Shown in pieces: positions 53,399 through 62,237 of a stretch of 64,000 bases of DNA. The position numbers were made by a program, and so were the translations under genes. The DNA comes from Pedobacter arcticus A12 (GTDB taxonomy: Bacteria > Bacteroidota > Bacteroidia > Sphingobacteriales > Sphingobacteriaceae), in contig NZ_JH947126.1 in assembly GCF_000302595.1 (NCBI RefSeq), forward strand, positions 649,223 to 713,222, written 5' to 3'. The notes beneath the pieces were generated by a model. The model was not told the DNA's origin and searched no databases. It worked only from the letters and a program-made list of their open reading frames with translations. Every line of letters starts with the position of its first letter. Position 1 is the first letter of the stretch.

Positions 53399-55879
53399 AT
53401 GAGCAATTTTGATCAGTTCGATTTCCATCACGCATCACCTCTTATAAATGAAGATACTGAGTTTTTTCCCTTAATGTCTCCAGAAGATGAGGAAGAAATG
53501 AATAATGAGCAAACACCAGAAATCCTTTCTATTTTACCTTTAAGAAACACGGTTCTTTTTCCGGGCGTAGTTATCCCAATCACCGTTGGTAGAGATAAAT
53601 CTATTAAACTGATTAAAGATGCCTATAAAGGAGATAAAATAATTGGGGTTGTTGCCCAAAAAGATGTAAACATTGAAGATCCTACTTTTGACGAGTTAAA
53701 TAAAATTGGAACGGTTGCAATTATTGTAAAAATGTTGCAGATGCCCGATGGAAATACTACAGTAATTATTCAGGGAAAAAACAGGTTTAAATTAGGCGAG
53801 CAAACACAAACAGAGCCATATTTAAAGGCTAGCGTAGAAAAATTCGAAGAAATACGCCCAAAATCCGATAAAGAGTTTAAAGCCATGGTTTCTTCTGTTA
53901 AGGAACTTGCCATGCAAATCATCCAGTTTTCGCCAAATATCCCGTCAGAGGCAGCTATTGCAATCAAGAACATTGACAGCGTTCCGTTTTTGATCAATTT
54001 TATATCATCAAATATGAACGCCAGCGTGGCTGAAAAGCAACTGATGTTGGAAGTGGCAAATCTGCGTGAACGAGCCACAATGGTTTTAAGTCATTTGAGC
54101 ATGGAATTACAAATGCTAGAACTTAAAAACCAAATCCAAAGCAAAGTAAAAGTTGATTTAGACAAACAACAGCGTGATTATTTTTTGAATCAGCAATTGA
54201 AAACTATACAAGAAGAGTTGGGTGGCAACTCTCCAGACATGGAAGTTGATGATTTAAGGATGAAAGGCAGAAAGAAGCGCTGGAGCAAAGAAACTGATAT
54301 TCATTTTAATAAAGAGCTTGATAAATTAGCCAGGATGAATCCGGCTGCAGCCGATTATTCTGTACAGATCAATTACGTAGAAGTACTTTTGGATTTACCT
54401 TGGGGCACTTTTACCAAGGATAATTTTGACTTAAAACGAGCACAAAAAATATTAGATAAAGACCATTACGGTTTAGATAAGGTTAAAAAACGTATTATTG
54501 AGTATTTAGCAGTTTTAAAGCTAAAACACAATATGAAAGCACCAATTTTGTGCTTAGTTGGCCCTCCCGGAGTTGGTAAAACTTCTTTAGGAAAATCAAT
54601 TGCGAAAGCTTTGGGTCGTAAATATGTTCGTATGGCCTTAGGTGGAATTAGAGACGAAGCCGAAATCCGAGGACACCGTAAAACTTACATTGGTGCAATG
54701 CCAGGGCGGGTAATTCAATCGCTAAAAAAAGCTGGTTCATCAAATCCTGTTTTCGTTTTGGATGAGATTGATAAGGTAGGAAACGATTTTAGAGGCGATC
54801 CGTCTTCTGCCCTATTGGAGGTTTTAGATCCAGAACAGAATAACGCTTTCGCGGATAACTTTGTAGAGTTGGATTATGACCTTTCTAGCGTGATGTTTAT
54901 TGCTACAGCAAACTCATTAAGTAGCATTCAACCCGCATTGCTAGACAGAATGGAGATTATTGAGGTAAACGGCTACACCATTGAGGAGAAAGTTGAAATT
55001 GCTAAAAAGCATTTGTTACCCAAACAAAAAGAGACACATGGTTTAAAAGCGAAGGATATTGCATTGAAGCCAACAATTATCGAAAAAATAATTGAAGACT
55101 ATACCCGCGAATCTGGTGTGCGTAGCTTGGAGAAAACATTGGGTTCTGTAGTGCGGAGCGCTGCAACCAAAATTGCTATGGAAGAGGAATATAATACCAA
55201 TTTCTCTTATGATGATGTTCAAAAAGCGCTTGGTGCAGCTTACTTTGATAAAGATGCTTATGAGAATAACCATGTTGCAGGTGTAGTAACCGGTTTAGCT
55301 TGGACTTCTGTAGGTGGCGATATTTTATTTATAGAGGCTAGTTTAAGTCCTGGAAAGGGAAAAATGACCCTGACTGGAAATTTGGGTGATGTGATGAAAG
55401 AATCTGCGGTAATTGCTTTGGCCTATATTAGAGCACATGCAGAAGATTTAGGTATTGATTTCCGCATTTTTGATCAGTGGGATTTACATATCCACGTTCC
55501 CGCTGGTGCAACTCCTAAAGATGGACCATCTGCGGGTGTTACCATGTTAACTGCTTTAACATCGGCGTTTACGCAAAAACAAGTGAAACAAAATTTAGCC
55601 ATGACTGGCGAGATTACCTTGCGAGGAAAAGTTTTGCCTGTTGGCGGAATTAAAGAGAAGATTTTAGCTGCAAAAAGAGCAAATATTAAAGAAGTTATTC
55701 TATGTAAATCAAACCAAAAAGATATTTTAGAAATTAAAGCCGATTATATTAAGGATATGGATTTCCATTACGTTACGGATATGTTAGACGTGGTAAAACT
55801 TGCTTTGATGCCTAATAAGGTTAAAAATGCTTTGAATATTGTTTACCGTGATGATAAAAAACCAGAACCGGTAAGTTAG
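53399..55879 (+). CDS. lon: ATP-dependent protease Lon
   Basis: 826 residues. N-terminal substrate-binding LAN domain (about residues 40-240), AAA+ module with Walker A CLVGPPGVGKTSLGKSI (about residues 383-399) and VFVLDEIDKVGNDFRG, and the C-terminal protease with the dyad S711 (PKDGPSAGVTML) and K754 (GGIKEKILAAKRAN). It degrades misfolded and regulatory proteins. A 250-base upstream region holds its promoter, which I could not place. A terminator follows. Confidence 0.97.
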   Translation: MSNFDQFDFHHASPLINEDTEFFPLMSPEDEEEMNNEQTPEILSILPLRNTVLFPGVVIPITVGRDKSIKLIKDAYKGDKIIGVVAQKDVNIEDPTFDELNKIGTVAIIVKMLQMPDGNTTVIIQGKNRFKLGEQTQTEPYLKASVEKFEEIRPKSDKEFKAMVSSVKELAMQIIQFSPNIPSEAAIAIKNIDSVPFLINFISSNMNASVAEKQLMLEVANLRERATMVLSHLSMELQMLELKNQIQSKVKVDLDKQQRDYFLNQQLKTIQEELGGNSPDMEVDDLRMKGRKKRWSKETDIHFNKELDKLARMNPAAADYSVQINYVEVLLDLPWGTFTKDNFDLKRAQKILDKDHYGLDKVKKRIIEYLAVLKLKHNMKAPILCLVGPPGVGKTSLGKSIAKALGRKYVRMALGGIRDEAEIRGHRKTYIGAMPGRVIQSLKKAGSSNPVFVLDEIDKVGNDFRGDPSSALLEVLDPEQNNAFADNFVELDYDLSSVMFIATANSLSSIQPALLDRMEIIEVNGYTIEEKVEIAKKHLLPKQKETHGLKAKDIALKPTIIEKIIEDYTRESGVRSLEKTLGSVVRSAATKIAMEEEYNTNFSYDDVQKALGAAYFDKDAYENNHVAGVVTGLAWTSVGGDILFIEASLSPGKGKMTLTGNLGDVMKESAVIALAYIRAHAEDLGIDFRIFDQWDLHIHVPAGATPKDGPSAGVTMLTALTSAFTQKQVKQNLAMTGEITLRGKVLPVGGIKEKILAAKRANIKEVILCKSNQKDILEIKADYIKDMDFHYVTDMLDVVKLALMPNKVKNALNIVYRDDKKPEPVS

Positions 55880-55908
55880 TAGCTAAACCATTAATAAATG
55901 TTTATTTT

Positions 55909-55935
55909 TAAAGCCGATTGTTTTCGGCTTTTTTT
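55909..55935 (+). terminator. Rho-independent terminator after lon
   Basis: AAAGCCGA pairs with TCGGCTT around TTGTT, followed by seven T. It ends one base before the ATG of the LpxR-like gene. Confidence 0.85.
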
Positions 55936-56880
55936 ATGCGCTTTATTCTCAGTTTTTTTGCCTTTATTTTACTAACTCTTCAAAGTTTTTCTCAAGAAAA
56001 AATTTATCAGAATGAGTTGGGCTTTAGATCAGATAACGACGCTTATTTGGGCACCAAGCAAGATCGATATTACACAAACGGACTTTTTATCCATTTCAGA
56101 AGAGCCATCGAGAACAAAAACGACAGTACAACCAAGAAGATTTGGAGCTTAAATTTAGGGCATGAAATGTACAATGCCCGAAGTGGCCAGATTACAGAAA
56201 TTGAAAATGTAGATCGCCCGTTTGCTTCCTATTTGTACGCTGGCGGTAGCTTACAATGGCTAAAACCAAATGAAAACATCTTAAAATTAGCAATTCAAAT
56301 GGGCACAATTGGCCCCGCTGCTTTAGGTAAAGAGGTACAAACAGTATTACATGATTTTGTTGGATTTTACGATATTTCTGGCTGGCAGTACCAAGTGAAT
56401 GACGAGTTTGGAGTAAACCTAAAGCTGAACTTGCAGTATTTTTTATTCAGGAACAAGAATAAAAATCTCGATTTTTCTTTACCCATAAATGTAAGTTTAG
56501 GAAATACTTTTACAGGTTTAGATGCTGGCATTTTATTCCGGACAGGGAGCATTAACCCTTTTTACCATTCAGTGGCAACACAAAGCAATATTGCTACAAA
56601 AGTCCAAACGGGATTAAAAAAACAAGAGTTTTACTTTTTTTTAAAACCAGCTTTAACCTATGTTGCTTATAATGCAACCATACAAGGTGGCTTATTTGTA
56701 AAAGATAAAGGTCCGGTAACCTACAAGCCAATACCTTTCGTGTTTTCGCAACAGATTGGCGCTTCTTATGCAAACAAAAGATTTACGGTTGACTTATCTG
56801 TTATTTTTAAAAGTAAAGAGCTGGCGAGTGCTACAAAATCAGAACAATATGGTTCTGTAGCATTTTATTACCGCTTTTAA
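55936..56880 (+). CDS. LpxR-like outer-membrane lipid A deacylase family protein
   Basis: 314 residues. Signal peptide (MRFILSFFAFILLTLQSFSQ), then a beta-barrel of the LpxR family (DUF2219): FRSDNDAYLGTKQDRYYTNGLFIHF with the conserved N-D and T-N-G, NLGHEMYNAR, and a final aromatic GSVAFYYRF. LpxR removes the 3'-acyloxyacyl chain of lipid A; activity is inferred, not shown. Its ATG lies one base after the lon terminator, so it is either expressed by read-through or from a promoter inside lon. Confidence 0.82.
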   Translation: MRFILSFFAFILLTLQSFSQEKIYQNELGFRSDNDAYLGTKQDRYYTNGLFIHFRRAIENKNDSTTKKIWSLNLGHEMYNARSGQITEIENVDRPFASYLYAGGSLQWLKPNENILKLAIQMGTIGPAALGKEVQTVLHDFVGFYDISGWQYQVNDEFGVNLKLNLQYFLFRNKNKNLDFSLPINVSLGNTFTGLDAGILFRTGSINPFYHSVATQSNIATKVQTGLKKQEFYFFLKPALTYVAYNATIQGGLFVKDKGPVTYKPIPFVFSQQIGASYANKRFTVDLSVIFKSKELASATKSEQYGSVAFYYRF

Positions 56881-57287
56881 TAATCGTTGTTGCTGTTTCG
56901 GTTGATCTTTTTGAGCGCTTGTTTTCTTTTATTATCCAAACGTTTTTGCACAGAAGCAAAGCTTGGTTTAGACTTTTTTCTAGGTTTTTCTACCATTAAG
57001 CTATGATCAATCATATAAAAGGCTTTACTAAGCGCAATTTCCTTATTGCGCAGCTGCGATCGATCTTCCTCTGCAGTTACAGAAAAAACACCATCGTTGT
57101 TGATGCGGTTGGCTAGTTTCAGTTTAATTCTGCTTAGCTCGGCCTCAGAAAAAACCACACTCGCATCCAGTTTCCAAAGTAGTTCTACTTTAGTTTCAAC
57201 CTTATTCACGTTTTGTCCGCCTTTGCCACCACTTCTAGAAGTTTTAAAACTAAACTCCTTTTGCAAAAGCTCTTTATTAAATTTCAT
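56877..57287 (-). CDS. arfB: Alternative ribosome-rescue factor ArfB
   Basis: 136 residues with the GGQ motif in TSRSGGKGGQNVNKVETKVELLW (about residues 17-38), plus a basic C-terminal tail (KPRKKSKPSFASVQKRLDNKRKQALKKI) that enters the mRNA channel. It hydrolyses peptidyl-tRNA on stalled ribosomes. A longer start at 57380 would overlap the divergent porQ gene; 57287 gives the usual length. It is convergent with the LpxR-like gene. Confidence 0.93.
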   Translation of the reverse strand: MKFNKELLQKEFSFKTSRSGGKGGQNVNKVETKVELLWKLDASVVFSEAELSRIKLKLANRINNDGVFSVTAEEDRSQLRNKEIALSKAFYMIDHSLMVEKPRKKSKPSFASVQKRLDNKRKQALKKINRNSNNDY

Positions 57288-57311
57288 AATTAAAGCTAAA
57301 TTAGCCATATC

Positions 57312-58361
57312 ATGTTTAAAAAGATCCTCTTCTTGCTTTTTTGTACGATATTTTCGGCTTATCATGTATGCGATGCGCAAACTGGAGGAAAAGGAGTTTT
57401 TCGTTTTTTAAACTTGCCTAATTCGGCAAAAGTAGCCGCTTTAGGTAATGCATATCCCATGCAAACTGAGGCCGATTTTGATGAAACCTTTGCAAACCCC
57501 TCTTTACTTTCAAATTTGCACCAAAATTCTTTATCGCTAAATTATAGCAACTACGTTTCTGACATTAATTTTGGGAATATACAATATGCACTAAAAGTTA
57601 AAACTACCCAAACCTTATCTTTGGGTTTAACGTTCATTAACTACGGCAGTTTTGACGAATATGACGCTACCGCAACCCCAACTGGCGCAAACTTTACTGC
57701 AGGAGATTATTTATTGAACGTAGGTTACGCCAAAAACTGGAAAAACAAAATCTATTATGGCGCCAATGCAAAAGTGATTTATGGCTCTTATGACATCTAT
57801 AATTCTTCGGCCATTGCAACCGATTTAGCGGTGACTTATAAAGATACAACCCGCAATTTAGCTACTGGTATTGTTTTTAAAAACATAGGCTATCAGCTTA
57901 ACGCTTTTGATCAACAGAGAGAGAATCTTCCGTTCCAGATTGCTGTTTCCTTATCAAAAAAATTGCGCTTCGCCCCTTTCAGGTATCACATAACCTATAA
58001 TAATCTACAGCAGTTCAATCTAAATTATTACAACCCAAATACAGGTGACGACACTGATTTAATAACCGGAGAACCAAAAGATAAGGGCGCTAATTTTACA
58101 AATAAGCTAAGTCGTCACTTTATTTTGGGTGCAGAAATTCTACTGTCGCCAGCATTCAATTTACAAGCAGGCTACAACTTACAGCAAAGCAAAGAACTAA
58201 GCATTAGTGGTTTAAATGGCTTGTCGGGTCTTTCATTTGGATTTTCTCTTCACCTTAAAAAACTAAGTTTAGGTTATGCACATTCAACTTTAAACCTCGC
58301 TGGTAGCAACAATTATTTCTCACTAACGCTAAACCCAAGTTTTTTGAATTTTGCTAAATAG
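57312..58361 (+). CDS. porQ: Type IX secretion system protein PorQ
   Basis: 349 residues. Signal peptide (MFKKILFLLFCTIFSAYHVCDAQ), then a beta-rich PorQ barrel with KGVFRFLNLPNSAKVAALGNAY (about residues 28-49) and a late SFGFSLHLKKLSLGYAHSTLN. PorQ is associated with type IX secretion in Bacteroidota, helping maturation or attachment of secreted proteins. The start lies 25 bases from the divergent arfB start. cmk follows on the same strand. Confidence 0.9.
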   Translation: MFKKILFLLFCTIFSAYHVCDAQTGGKGVFRFLNLPNSAKVAALGNAYPMQTEADFDETFANPSLLSNLHQNSLSLNYSNYVSDINFGNIQYALKVKTTQTLSLGLTFINYGSFDEYDATATPTGANFTAGDYLLNVGYAKNWKNKIYYGANAKVIYGSYDIYNSSAIATDLAVTYKDTTRNLATGIVFKNIGYQLNAFDQQRENLPFQIAVSLSKKLRFAPFRYHITYNNLQQFNLNYYNPNTGDDTDLITGEPKDKGANFTNKLSRHFILGAEILLSPAFNLQAGYNLQQSKELSISGLNGLSGLSFGFSLHLKKLSLGYAHSTLNLAGSNNYFSLTLNPSFLNFAK

Positions 58362-58594
58362 TTGATTGTCGATAGTCCATGGCAAATTATCTTAGACTTG
58401 AAAAGCATTCTCTCCTTAGTATCAAGAAGCAAGACACAATAATCAAGATTATTTTTTCTTAGCAATCAAAAATTAACCTTTTCATCCAATTCTTCATTCA
58501 CCCATTATTATCACACTGGCCAAGCATTCAATCCTACTATCATTCACTCATTCAAAATTCGACCCTTCTCTCAAAATTATTTATATTTACGGCA
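58362..58594. repeat. Intergenic stretch with inverted GAATGA-type repeat
   Basis: Between porQ and cmk. On the - strand 58540-58560 reads GAATTTTGAATGAGTGAATGA, a copy of the unit found at 11816, 11890 and 62108. No gene or terminator seen. Confidence 0.5.
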
Positions 58595-59269
58595 ATGGTT
58601 AATAATATCGTGGTCGCTATTGACGGCTATTCTTCTTGTGGAAAAAGCACACTTGCAAAGGCATTAGCTAAAAAGCTCCACTTTATTTATGTAGATAGTG
58701 GCGCCATGTACAGGGCGGTAACCTTATATTTTTTAAGGAACAATACCGACTTAAAAAATCATGATTTAATTGTTGATGCGTTAGAGCATATTGATTTAAA
58801 TTTCCATTCGAGAGACTATGAATCGCATATTTTATTGAATGGCGAGGAAGTTTCGGAAGAAATTAGACAGATGCCGGTTTCTGAAAACGTTAGCTTAATA
58901 GCGTCTATTAAAGAAGTGCGTAAGGCGATGGTGCGCAAGCAACAGAAAATGGGAAAATCCAAGAATATGATTATGGACGGGCGTGATATTGGAACTACGG
59001 TTTTCCCGGATGCGCAGGTTAAGCTTTTTATGACTGCCGACCCTAAAATCAGAGCTGAAAGACGTTATAACGAGCTAATTGCTAAAGGTGAAAACGTAAG
59101 TTTAGAAGAGATTTTTGACAACCTGGCTCACCGCGATTTTTTGGACACTACCCGAGAAGAAAGTCCACTGGTTAGAGCCGAAGATGCTATTATTTTAGAT
59201 AACACCAATTTAACCCAAGAAGAACAACTGGCTTTTGCCATTGAACAGGTTAAACCTTTTATTGTTTAA
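58595..59269 (+). CDS. cmk: Cytidylate kinase
   Basis: 224 residues. P-loop VVAIDGYSSCGKSTLAKALA (residues about 6-25), the base-binding YVDSGAMYRAVTLYFL and the MDGRDIGTTVFPDA segment are typical of bacterial CMP kinase, which makes CDP and dCDP. It is a + strand gene after porQ, with its own upstream region of about 230 bases. Confidence 0.95.
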   Translation: MVNNIVVAIDGYSSCGKSTLAKALAKKLHFIYVDSGAMYRAVTLYFLRNNTDLKNHDLIVDALEHIDLNFHSRDYESHILLNGEEVSEEIRQMPVSENVSLIASIKEVRKAMVRKQQKMGKSKNMIMDGRDIGTTVFPDAQVKLFMTADPKIRAERRYNELIAKGENVSLEEIFDNLAHRDFLDTTREESPLVRAEDAIILDNTNLTQEEQLAFAIEQVKPFIV

Positions 59270-59296
59270 TAAAATTGGTTCTTTAGCTTTATTTTT

Positions 59297-59395
59297 TGAC
59301 GAAGAGCATTTTGCGTTAACGATGAAAGCGGATACCGGCCAAAAGCTTAAGGCCTGTGGCGTATGAGCGGACAGCGTGTTAAAACGCCCAAAAAT
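59297..59395. repeat. Structured dispersed element after cmk
   Basis: About 99 bases of more GC-rich DNA with GCGTTAACG near the left end and GTGTTAAAACGC near the right end, which can pair, a GGCC/GGCC hairpin around AAGCTT in the middle, and two AGCGGA(T/C)A copies. It resembles a family of short palindromic intergenic elements known in Bacteroidota. No protein-coding potential. Confidence 0.5.
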
Positions 59396-59413
59396 TATAC
59401 GCTATCTATAATC

Positions 59414-59872
59414 TCAACAACAAACTAGAACGAAATAATAAGTCCAGCCGATAATAATAAGCTGTTCCGGAATTTTAAAGAACAGATAAGCAATTCCTTT
59501 ACCGGTATAATTGCCTCGCTTCACGCTGATGTTTTTGACGCCCGCATTCACCTGGGTAACCAAGCCCAAAATGAGATAAATTAGAATTAGGGGAACAATA
59601 ACTCTGGCAACGTCTGCAAACACCAATCCAGCCGCTATTGCAAACTGCAGATCGCCTACAGCAAAAACCAATTTAATTTTATTGATCTGCGACAAAAAAT
59701 CTGGATAGGTTAGATAAATACCATCACGGTATTTCACATGTAAAACACCCGAAAACAAAAACATTGCAGCAAGCGCTAAACGTCCGGAAACAGCATAAGC
59801 AGGGTCGTTGTAAAATATAAAACAACCTCCGCACACCAATAAAAAAACGGATAATAATACAACTAGTTTCAA
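59414..59872 (-). CDS. DoxX-like small membrane protein
   Basis: 152 residues with four hydrophobic helices (LVVLLSVFLLVCGGCFIF; LALAAMFLFSGVLHV; LVFAVGDLQFAIAAGLVFA; VIVPLILIYLILGLVTQV) and a polar C-terminal region ending in another helix. The pattern resembles DoxX-family proteins, though without strong motifs. The start codon is TTG. Function unknown. Confidence 0.65.
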   Translation of the reverse strand: MKLVVLLSVFLLVCGGCFIFYNDPAYAVSGRLALAAMFLFSGVLHVKYRDGIYLTYPDFLSQINKIKLVFAVGDLQFAIAAGLVFADVARVIVPLILIYLILGLVTQVNAGVKNISVKRGNYTGKGIAYLFFKIPEQLIIIGWTYYFVLVCC

Positions 59873-60011
59873 TACAAATAATTTACTACGTATAAACGTT
59901 GACGACTTTCACGCAATTTCACGATTTTTTAGCTAAAAGTATTTACGTTCTAAAACAATTTTCTTTTTATCTTTCGCCATATTTAAATTAATACTTCTTG
60001 TTGCCCCAACC

Positions 60012-60815
60012 ATGGAAACTTTAAAGCATTATGTAGAGACTTACACAAACACTGCTGAAACCAATGATTTTGTGTGGGAACATTTTAGAGATGAAGTAAA
60101 TAAAAATCCGTTTTTAAAGAATCACAGAGATTATGTGGAAGAAAAGCAAGCTGGATTTGGCGACCGCTCTTTTCACCATATGTGGTATCTTTTATTGCAA
60201 GATTTAAAAGAGAAAAAGGAAGAAATAACCTGTTTAGAAATTGGGATTTTTAAAGGTCAGGTGATTTCTTTATGGGCCTTAATTGCCAAAGAAATAGGGT
60301 TAAAAGCAAAGATTACAGGGATTTCTCCCTTAGAAGGCAATTACCCAAATAACAGCTTGTTCAGAAATTATTACATCAGGAAACTGCTTTCTTACGTGGT
60401 TCCTTCTATCCGTAGGGATTTTGCTGATGGTAACATTCATATCCAAGAAGATTTTATTGGGCACATACAAAAGATGTTTGATAATTCTGGTTTGGATTTA
60501 AGAGAGGTAAACTTGATTAAAGGGTATTCAAATGATGAAAATATTTCGTCGCAGGTGCAAAATCAAAAGTTCGATATTGTTTATATAGACGGAGACCACA
60601 GCTATAAAGTTTGCAAAGAAGATTTGGATAATTATGCAAAAATTATTAAGCCGAACGGCTATTTGGTAATGGATGATGCTTCGAATTTTAACCCGGGAAC
60701 CAAGTTTTTTAAAGGTATTGTGGAAGTTTCTAAAGCTTGTGAGGAGATTGACGCTACCATATTTAAAAATATTTTAAACGTAGGACATAACCGCATTTAC
60801 CAACGAGTGGGCTAG
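60012..60815 (+). CDS. Class I SAM-dependent methyltransferase (TylF/MycE-like)
   Basis: 267 residues. Motif I ITCLEIGIFKGQVISLWAL (about residues 74-92) and the acidic metal-binding segment FDIVYIDGDHSYKVCKEDLDNY (about residues 189-210) with LVMDDASNF are typical of metal-dependent O-methyltransferases of the macrocin type or of sugar methyltransferases. The substrate is unknown. It ends convergently with the GNAT gene. Confidence 0.82.
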   Translation: METLKHYVETYTNTAETNDFVWEHFRDEVNKNPFLKNHRDYVEEKQAGFGDRSFHHMWYLLLQDLKEKKEEITCLEIGIFKGQVISLWALIAKEIGLKAKITGISPLEGNYPNNSLFRNYYIRKLLSYVVPSIRRDFADGNIHIQEDFIGHIQKMFDNSGLDLREVNLIKGYSNDENISSQVQNQKFDIVYIDGDHSYKVCKEDLDNYAKIIKPNGYLVMDDASNFNPGTKFFKGIVEVSKACEEIDATIFKNILNVGHNRIYQRVG

Positions 60816-61237
60816 GCTTTAAAAACCATTTTATAATGCTGAATGCCCGCTTCTTCAAACTGGCTTCCTTCAGCAACAAACCCCATTTTTTGATATAAAG
60901 GAACTGCGGTTAATTGAGCATGTAGGTAAATATAATGTGCTTCTTTGGGTAAATCGTTCAGGATTGTTTTAATCATTTCTTGCGCAATTCCTTTTCCTCG
61001 AAATTCTTTTAAAACAGCAAAACGTTCTAATTTATACCCTTTTTCTATTTTGCGCCACCGGCAAGCACCAGCATCTTCGTTATTATATTTCGCTAAAAAA
61101 TGGATGGAAACATCTTCGTTTTCCCATTCCAATTCGGGAGGGCAGTTTTGCTCTTCCACAAAAACTGTTTTGCGGATGGCGAAGACTTTTTGGAGGTCTT
61201 CGGGATTGGTGACTTTTGTTATGGTTATTTTCAACAT
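60812..61237 (-). CDS. GNAT-family N-acetyltransferase
   Basis: 141 residues. The acetyl-CoA-binding motif FRGKGIAQEMIKTIL (Q/RxxGxG/A, about residues 76-90) and the preceding ERFAVLKE beta strand define the fold; YQKMGFVAEG is the usual C-terminal segment. The acyl acceptor is unknown. The ATG at 61237 is preferred to a TTG at 61252. It follows the DUF2200 gene closely. Confidence 0.88.
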   Translation of the reverse strand: MLKITITKVTNPEDLQKVFAIRKTVFVEEQNCPPELEWENEDVSIHFLAKYNNEDAGACRWRKIEKGYKLERFAVLKEFRGKGIAQEMIKTILNDLPKEAHYIYLHAQLTAVPLYQKMGFVAEGSQFEEAGIQHYKMVFKA

Positions 61238-61244
61238 TTCGTTT

Positions 61245-61610
61245 TTATCCAACCCTTAAAATTTTTTCCATTTTTTGGCCTTTCGCCAACTCATCCACCA
61301 ATTTATCTAAATACCTTACCTGCCTTGTCAAAGGATTTTCTATTTCTTCAATCCGATAACCACAGATTGTCCCGCTAATGAGGTGCGCATTTGGGTTTAA
61401 TTTGGCAGTACTAAAAAATTCCTCATAAGTTGCTTCCTTTTCAATAAGTTCGTTGATTTTTTCCTTTGTAAAACCGGTAAGCCATTTTATAACTTGTTGC
61501 AATTCTTCTTCGGTTCTTCCTTTTCGCTCTACTTTTTTCACAAGGAGTGAATACACCAATGCAAATGTCATTTTTGCTACTCGCTGGTTATGTTCGGGTG
61601 TTGTGTTCAT
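61245..61610 (-). CDS. DUF2200-domain protein
   Basis: 121 residues. RVAKMTFALVYSLLVKKVERKGRTEEEL (about residues 10-37) and LISGTICGYRIEEIENPLTRQVRYLDKLVDELAKG (about 78-112) are the DUF2200 signature. Function unknown. It ends seven bases before the GNAT start, so the two form a unit. Confidence 0.85.
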   Translation of the reverse strand: MNTTPEHNQRVAKMTFALVYSLLVKKVERKGRTEEELQQVIKWLTGFTKEKINELIEKEATYEEFFSTAKLNPNAHLISGTICGYRIEEIENPLTRQVRYLDKLVDELAKGQKMEKILRVG

Positions 61611-61769
61611 GCTTTTAAAGTAGTGCTAAATTTACTCTCGGTTTTAAATTCTTGTAAAATCGGGAGTCAGAGACTTCTATCTATTATTCAATCCTTCGAG
61701 ACGCTTCGCTTAAACTAAGGACAGGTTGGGGCATTCTTTCTAAGACCTAAATTACAAAAAACAACCCAC

Positions 61770-61799
61770 AAAAAAAGCGAAGTCCTTTCAGAATTCGCC
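61770..61799 (-). terminator. Probable terminator after a small hypothetical gene
   Basis: GCGAATTC pairs with GACTTCGC (one mismatch) around TGAAAG on the - strand, followed by seven T. It lies 22 bases past the stop codon of the 66-residue gene. Confidence 0.75.
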
Positions 61800-61820
61800 T
61801 AAATATTTTGGTTGAAAGAC

Positions 61821-62021
61821 TTACATCTGACCGGCATCTCTATCAATCCCGATAGCACCTTTATTAACACGAGCTTTGTCAGCTGAAGTCTCAGAATACG
61901 AACCTTTTTTCTCTGGTATTTCTTCTGCATTAGTTGGCGCACCTAAATCCTCTTTTTTAATCGGATTTTTCTCTTCCAACTCTTCTTTAAAATCGTTCAT
62001 TCTTTCTGCTGGGCTTTTCAT
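61821..62021 (-). CDS. Small charged hypothetical protein
   Basis: 66 residues, very hydrophilic (MNDFKEELEEKNPIKKEDLG; NKGAIGIDRDAGQM), with no signal or membrane helix. Its ATG start, terminator and composition favour a real gene, probably intrinsically disordered. No function is assigned. Confidence 0.65.
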   Translation of the reverse strand: MKSPAERMNDFKEELEEKNPIKKEDLGAPTNAEEIPEKKGSYSETSADKARVNKGAIGIDRDAGQM

Positions 62022-62039
62022 GGTTTCTCTTTTTAGTTT

Positions 62040-62237
62040 TGATAAATAGAATATAAATATGTTAAAACAAATATGTTGCCAAGGAGGATTAATGATGGAA
62101 GGAGCTAATTAATTTTGAAGGATTGAATGATAGGATACTTTTCAAGTTTCTTAATAATGATTAAATTTTGAATGAGTGAAGGATTAAATGCTTTCGAGTT
62201 TTTTAGCCTCTTGGTTCTTGGATATTGATTCTTACTT
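62040..62237. repeat. Intergenic stretch with GAATGA-type repeat copies
   Basis: Holds AATTAATTTTGAAGGATTGA (62108-62127, continuing ATGA), close to 11814-11833, and AATTTTGAATGAGTGAAGGA (62165-62184). No gene seen. Confidence 0.5.
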
